A DNA stretch of 51,944 bases from JBLNDJ01 sp050261515 (GTDB taxonomy: Bacteria > Acidobacteriota > Terriglobia > Bryobacterales > Bryobacteraceae), in NCBI GenBank assembly GCA_050261515.1, contig JBLNDJ010000045.1, positions 1 to 51,944 of the forward strand. Direction: 5' to 3'. The notes under the pieces are model-generated. The model made no database searches. It had not been told where the DNA came from and saw only the letters and a list, made by a program, of their open reading frames with translations. Shown piece by piece: positions 48,296 through 51,944 of this stretch. Every line of letters starts with the position of its first letter. Position 1 is the first letter of the stretch. The position numbers were made by a program, and so were the translations under genes.

Positions 48296-50645
48296 GCGGG
48301 CCGCGCGGGCCGCCTTCGCTCTGTTGGTGTTCACCGCCGCGACGTTCGGCGCAGAAGGATCCGGACCGGCCGCGGCCCGGCGCAAAGCCCCCGCGCGCAA
48401 GGCTCCCGCTCGCGCAGCGGCTTCCGCGAAACCCACCGGGGCTCGCGTAAAGGCCGCCGCTGCGCCGGCTTCCACGCCCGCGGCGCCGCAGGGCGCGCTG
48501 GCGCTCGTGAAGTCGGGCATCACGGCGCAGATCCAGAAGCAGCCCGCGGCGGCGGTGCGAGACCTGCGCGCCGTGCGCGACAAGGTGCCGGCGCTGGCCG
48601 ACTACATTGCGTATTCGCTTGCCGCGGCCGAGTTCGATCTCGGCGATTTCAAGAGCGTGCTCGTGGACCTGGACCCGGTGTGGAGGAGTTCGCCGCCTTC
48701 GCCGCTCACGGGCGACGCGGCGCTGCTGGCCGCGCGCGCGTATAAAGAGCTTGCGAATCCGGCCGAGGCCGTGCGCATCCTGCGGGATAACTATTCTCAG
48801 CTTGGGCAGCCGGCGGGCGATGCGCTGCTGGCGGCCTGTTACCGGGCCTCGACGGACCTCGCGTCGGCGGCCGTCTACTACCAGCGCGTCTACTATCAGT
48901 ATCCCGCGAGCGGCGAGGCGGAACAGGCCGCGCCCGCGCTGGCCGAGTTGAAGGCCGCGCTTGGCGACCTGTATCCGCCGCCGACGACGCAGGCCATGTT
49001 CCAGCGCGCTGAGAAGCTCACGCAGGCGGGCGACTACCGGCGCGCTCGCATCGAGTACGAAGCGATGCTCACGATCGCCGGCGGCGGCGACCGCGAGGTG
49101 GCGCGCGTGCGCATGGGCGCGCTCGATTTCCTCGCGTACCAGACCGAGTCCGCATACAAGTATCTGAGCGGGCTGAACGTCAGTTCGGCCGAGGCCGATG
49201 CCGAGCGGCTCTATTACATCGCCGAATGCTCGCGCCGGCAGGACCGCGAGGATCTGCTGATGGACGCGGTGAAGCGGCTGGAGAAATATCCGCAGTCGCC
49301 GTGGCGGCTGAAGGCGCTGTACTCGGCCGGGAACCGCTACCTTCTGCAGAACCGCGCGGACCTCTACGTTCCGCTCTATCGCGCGTGCTTCGATTCGTTT
49401 ACGCAGGAGCCGCAGGCAGACTACTGCCATTGGAAGGTGGCATGGAACTCGTACATACAGCGCAAGCCGGAGGCGGCGGAGCTGATACGCGAGCACCTGT
49501 TGAAGTTTCCGGGCTCGGAGCGGTCGAGCGCCGCACTGTATTTTCTGGGGCGGCTGGCGGAAGGCGCGCGCGCGCCCGAGATGGCCAAGGCTTACTACAA
49601 CGAGATCGTCGCGCGGTTTCCGAATCACTACTACAACGACCTCGCGGAGAAGCGGCTGACCGATCCGGCGCTGTTCCGCGCGGTGGAATCGGAGGAGGTG
49701 CGTGCGTTCCTGAACAAAGTGGTGTGGCCCGTGCGGATGATCGAGAGGAGGTTCGATCCGCTGCCCGCGACCAGGGCGCGAATCGAGCGCGCGCGGCTGC
49801 TCGAATCGGCGGGCCTGCCGGACCTCGCGGAGTTGGAGTTGCGCTACGGCGCGCGCAAAGAGAACCAGCCGCACGTGCTGGCGATGCAGCTTGCGCAGAC
49901 CGCAAACAAGTACGACACGCCGCAGCGCGCCATGCGGCTTATGAAGAACCTTGTGCCCGGGTACCTGTCGATTCCGCTCGAAGACGCGCCGGCGAGCTTC
50001 TGGCGGCTGCTGTATCCCATGCCGTGGCGCACCGAACTCGAGCGCTACTCGCGGCTGCGCGGGCTCGATCCGTACCTCGTGGCGGGCCTGATCCGGCAGG
50101 AGTCGGAGTTCAATCCGCAGGCGGTATCGCCCGCGCAGGCGTACGGGCTGACGCAGATCCTGCCTTCCACCGGGCGCGCGCTGCTGAAGATGAACCGGCG
50201 GCGTTTCCACCCCAGCATCCTGTTCCGGCCGGAGGTGAACCTGCGGATCGGGACGACCTACCTGCGCACGATGTACGACAACCATTCGGGCCGGTGGGAA
50301 CTGGCGCTGGCGGCTTACAACGCGGGCGGTTCGCGCGTTTTGAACTGGCAGACCTGGGCGGAGTATCGTGAGCCGGCCGAGTTCATCGAGACGATTCCGT
50401 TCAGCGAAACGCGCAACTACGTGTTCTCGGTTCTGAGGAACGCGGCGATTTACCGGAAGCTGTACAGCCCGGAGGAATCGGGCGTGCTGGCGAGGGACCG
50501 CCTCTCGCCGCGGCTTCCGAAGGCAAGTCCGGCCGTCGCTTCGAAGAAGCACCCGTTCAAGCGGAATCCCGTGGTGACGACGAAGAAGCACCGCCCGGCG
50601 AAGCACCGCGCGCGGCCGCGGACCCAGGCGAAGACGAAGAAGTAG
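48246..50645 (+). CDS. Exported soluble lytic murein transglycosylase with TPR-like domain
   Basis: A 799-residue Slt70-like enzyme. The start at 48246 gives an N-terminal signal-like hydrophobic segment (about 21-36). A proline/alanine-rich linker and a long helical superhelix of TPR-like repeats (about 75-580) precede the SLT domain (about 595-740): LIRQESEFNP with catalytic Glu619, AYGLTQILPSTGRAL and ALAAYNAGGSRVLNW are diagnostic. It cleaves glycan strands of peptidoglycan to 1,6-anhydro-muropeptides in the periplasm. The C-terminus is a lysine/arginine-rich tail that may bind the sacculus. It overlaps the GAF-like gene by 50 bases. The 799 residues exceed E. coli Slt70 owing to a longer linker and tail. 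Confidence 0.9.
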   Translation: MTKFPHWAKNIQVRFDRRAARAAFALLVFTAATFGAEGSGPAAARRKAPARKAPARAAASAKPTGARVKAAAAPASTPAAPQGALALVKSGITAQIQKQPAAAVRDLRAVRDKVPALADYIAYSLAAAEFDLGDFKSVLVDLDPVWRSSPPSPLTGDAALLAARAYKELANPAEAVRILRDNYSQLGQPAGDALLAACYRASTDLASAAVYYQRVYYQYPASGEAEQAAPALAELKAALGDLYPPPTTQAMFQRAEKLTQAGDYRRARIEYEAMLTIAGGGDREVARVRMGALDFLAYQTESAYKYLSGLNVSSAEADAERLYYIAECSRRQDREDLLMDAVKRLEKYPQSPWRLKALYSAGNRYLLQNRADLYVPLYRACFDSFTQEPQADYCHWKVAWNSYIQRKPEAAELIREHLLKFPGSERSSAALYFLGRLAEGARAPEMAKAYYNEIVARFPNHYYNDLAEKRLTDPALFRAVESEEVRAFLNKVVWPVRMIERRFDPLPATRARIERARLLESAGLPDLAELELRYGARKENQPHVLAMQLAQTANKYDTPQRAMRLMKNLVPGYLSIPLEDAPASFWRLLYPMPWRTELERYSRLRGLDPYLVAGLIRQESEFNPQAVSPAQAYGLTQILPSTGRALLKMNRRRFHPSILFRPEVNLRIGTTYLRTMYDNHSGRWELALAAYNAGGSRVLNWQTWAEYREPAEFIETIPFSETRNYVFSVLRNAAIYRKLYSPEESGVLARDRLSPRLPKASPAVASKKHPFKRNPVVTTKKHRPAKHRARPRTQAKTKK

Positions 50646-50646
50646 A

Positions 50647-50937
50647 TCAGCGCCGCAGGCGGTTGCGGATCTTGCGGGCGAGCTTCTCGATCTGCTCGGT
50701 CTTCTTGAGCGAAGCGACCGGGAGCACGCGGTAGTCGCTCTTTTCGATCTCGGCTTTGAGTTCCGCGGCGAGCTTCTGGAGTTCGTCCACGTCGCGCATC
50801 GTTTTTTCGTGTTCGACCTTGAGGATCTCGTCGCGTTGGGATTTGCCGCTGGGGAGCTTCGGTTCGGGCTCATCCTGCCGGTACTCGAAGCCGAGCGGCG
50901 CCGCGAGCAGGGCGGCGGCGAACTGGGTGCGGGTCAC
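50647..50937 (-). CDS. Small coiled-coil hypothetical protein
   Basis: A 96-residue protein with start GTG 50937. Its first 15 or so residues are weakly hydrophobic (FAAALLAAPLGF), possibly a short signal. The rest is a charged helix (LKVEHEKTMRDVDELQKLAAELKAEI), likely a coiled coil. It converges with the transglycosylase gene, the two stops being 1 base apart. It resembles small uncharacterised acidobacterial proteins in composition. No function is proposed. The coding strand is supported by codon pattern and a start-stop fit between two firm genes. Confidence 0.55.
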   Translation of the reverse strand: MTRTQFAAALLAAPLGFEYRQDEPEPKLPSGKSQRDEILKVEHEKTMRDVDELQKLAAELKAEIEKSDYRVLPVASLKKTEQIEKLARKIRNRLRR

Positions 50938-50956
50938 GCTAATATGCTAGTGCGTT

Positions 50957-51793
50957 TCAAGCGGCGCCGTGGCTCCTGAACCAGTCGAGCATGCGCCGCC
51001 AGGCGTCCTCGGCGTCGGCTTTGCGGTAGCTCGGGCGGTAGTCGGCGTTGAAGGCGTGCGGCGCTTCCGGGTAGACGATGATCTCGGAGGCGTTGCCCGC
51101 CTCCTTCAGCGCGGCGCGCATCTTCTCGACGGTGTCGAGCGGGATACCCTGATCCAACCCTCCGTAGAGGCCGATGATGGGCGCCCGGATCGAACCGGCC
51201 ACGTCGAGCGGGTTCTTCGGATGCAGTTCGTCGGTGCTGCCGGTGAGGCGGCCGTACCAGGCGGCGCCCGCCTTGAGCCTCGGGCTGTGCGCCGCGTAGA
51301 GCCAGACGATGCGGCCTCCCCAGCAGAAGCCGGTGATCGCGAGCCGCGACAAGTCGCCGTTTTCGGTGGCGGCCCACTTCGCCGCCGCGTCGAGGTCCGA
51401 CATGACCTGCTCATCGGGCACCTTCGGGACCACGTTGCGGACGATTTCCTGGATATCGGCGATCTTTGAGACGTCGCCCTGGCGCGCGAAGAGTTCGGGT
51501 GCGACGGCGAGGTAGCCGCGCTTGGCGAGGCGGCGGCAGAGATCGCGGATGTGTTCGTGAACTCCGAAGATTTCCTGGACTACGAGGATCACGGGGAACC
51601 CCCTGCCTTTGGCGGGACGCGCGCGGTAGCCGGGAATCTCGCCGTCGTGCACGGGGATTTTGATTTCGGATGCATCGAGGCCGTCCGTGCCGGTGGTGAT
51701 GGTTTGCGCGGTTGCCGCGGGCGAGACGGCGGCAGCGAAGCCGGCCGCGAGTTTCGTGACGAGGAATTCCCTGCGATTGACGTCGAGGTCCAT
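50957..51793 (-). CDS. Tat-exported dienelactone-hydrolase-family protein
   Basis: A 278-residue alpha/beta hydrolase. The start at 51793 gives a Tat signal (NRREFLVTKLAAGFAAAVSPAATAQ). The dienelactone-hydrolase triad is visible: Cys157 in GFCWGGR, Asp214 in GGLDQG and His246 in PHAFNADY, with the family Glu74 in VQEIFGV. Such enzymes open lactone rings in chloroaromatic breakdown, but exported forms may act on other esters. The upstream in-frame extension to 51856 adds residues before the signal and was rejected. It is a single gene near the right edge. Confidence 0.88.
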   Translation of the reverse strand: MDLDVNRREFLVTKLAAGFAAAVSPAATAQTITTGTDGLDASEIKIPVHDGEIPGYRARPAKGRGFPVILVVQEIFGVHEHIRDLCRRLAKRGYLAVAPELFARQGDVSKIADIQEIVRNVVPKVPDEQVMSDLDAAAKWAATENGDLSRLAITGFCWGGRIVWLYAAHSPRLKAGAAWYGRLTGSTDELHPKNPLDVAGSIRAPIIGLYGGLDQGIPLDTVEKMRAALKEAGNASEIIVYPEAPHAFNADYRPSYRKADAEDAWRRMLDWFRSHGAA

Positions 51794-51822
51794 GGAAGCA
51801 GCCCCTTTGAAACAAGGGTAAC

Positions 51823-51888
51823 AAAAAGGGGACAGACGCCTGTACTGGATAATCAAATTGAGACACGGGTAGAGGGGACACTTTTCAT
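51823..51888. repeat. REP-like fragments with GGGGACA cores
   Basis: Bases 51823-51841 read AAAAAGGGGACAGACGCCT, matching the left arm of the 14182 hairpin. A second GGGGACA core appears near 51873-51879. No hairpin partner is seen, so these are partial or eroded copies in the non-coding right edge (51794-51944), where nothing else is recognised. Confidence 0.5.
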
Positions 51889-51944
51889 TGAATGGGAGGT
51901 GTCAGGTGCCAGGCGGGTGGTGGCTAAAGTATAGCCCGGAGTTC

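Noticed and set aside
47823..50873. A 1016-codon open frame on the minus strand
   Set aside because: Antisense to the GAF-like and lytic transglycosylase genes, whose catalytic motifs fix the true strand.

Overview
The window is a high-GC chromosomal segment whose content points to an acidobacterium of the Solibacter/Bryobacter type. This is inferred from family content, not from a marker gene. The clues are a very large TonB-dependent receptor with an N-terminal carboxypeptidase-regulatory-like domain, a winged-helix/one-transmembrane/TolB-propeller regulator, many Tat-exported Gfo/Idh/MocA proteins, several RraA-like proteins, and dense packing with many 4-base ATGA/GTGA stop-start overlaps. 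No rRNA, tRNA, CRISPR array or complete insertion sequence was seen.

Layout. 163-1832 (-): a DMT-family permease and an RraA-like protein. 1876-6749 (+): an exported penicillin-acylase-type Ntn hydrolase and a six-hairpin glycosidase-like protein. 6786-18797 (-): a polysaccharide-utilisation-like block, in transcription order a TonB-dependent receptor, a Tat-exported PL22-like propeller, a GH2 enzyme, a GH33-type sialidase, a double alpha/beta-hydrolase esterase and a transglutaminase-like protein. The last four genes overlap one another. Divergent from the receptor at 19016 (+) is the membrane winged-helix/propeller regulator; the shared intergenic region holds a good promoter for the receptor and an inverted repeat just upstream of it. 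21299-21845 (-) is a frameshifted, truncated remnant of an exported FGE/sulfatase-modifying-type gene.

21965-26468 (+) is an operon behind a clear sigma-70-type promoter: a lipoprotein amidohydrolase, two GH109-like Gfo/Idh/MocA proteins and a DeoR-family regulator, probably for aminosugar or similar sugar catabolism. 26474-28523 (-): a small membrane protein and motAB. 28590-29813 (-): another Tat-exported Gfo/Idh/MocA protein, followed by a 333-base non-coding stretch with a heptamer array and two hairpins. 30147-35655 (+): a zinc-finger anti-sigma-like protein, a VanZ-like protein, a SelA-like PLP enzyme with its amidohydrolase partner, a further Gfo/Idh/MocA protein and a GHMP sugar kinase. 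35594-36084 is a frameshifted ogt-type DNA repair gene. 36154-38151 (+) encodes both E1 subunits of a 2-oxoacid dehydrogenase.

38200-43509 (-): a PilZ protein, an exported RraA-like protein, a deformylase-like protein, a secreted hypothetical protein, a hybrid-kinase-like protein that has lost its catalytic residues, and a HAD phosphatase. 43567-47353 (+): XdhC, a MobA-like nucleotidyltransferase and an AsmA-like protein in an overlapping chain. 47468-50645 (+): a GAF-like protein and a soluble lytic transglycosylase. 50647-51793 (-): a small coiled-coil protein and a Tat-exported dienelactone hydrolase.

Most of the region serves import, periplasmic hydrolysis and catabolism of complex carbohydrates. 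The most unusual points are the hybrid kinase lacking H, N and D residues, the frame-shifting heptamer array at the start of the MobA-like gene, a GH2 enzyme with Asp at the acid/base position, Tat signals on cofactor-dependent enzymes, and leaderless-type promoters.
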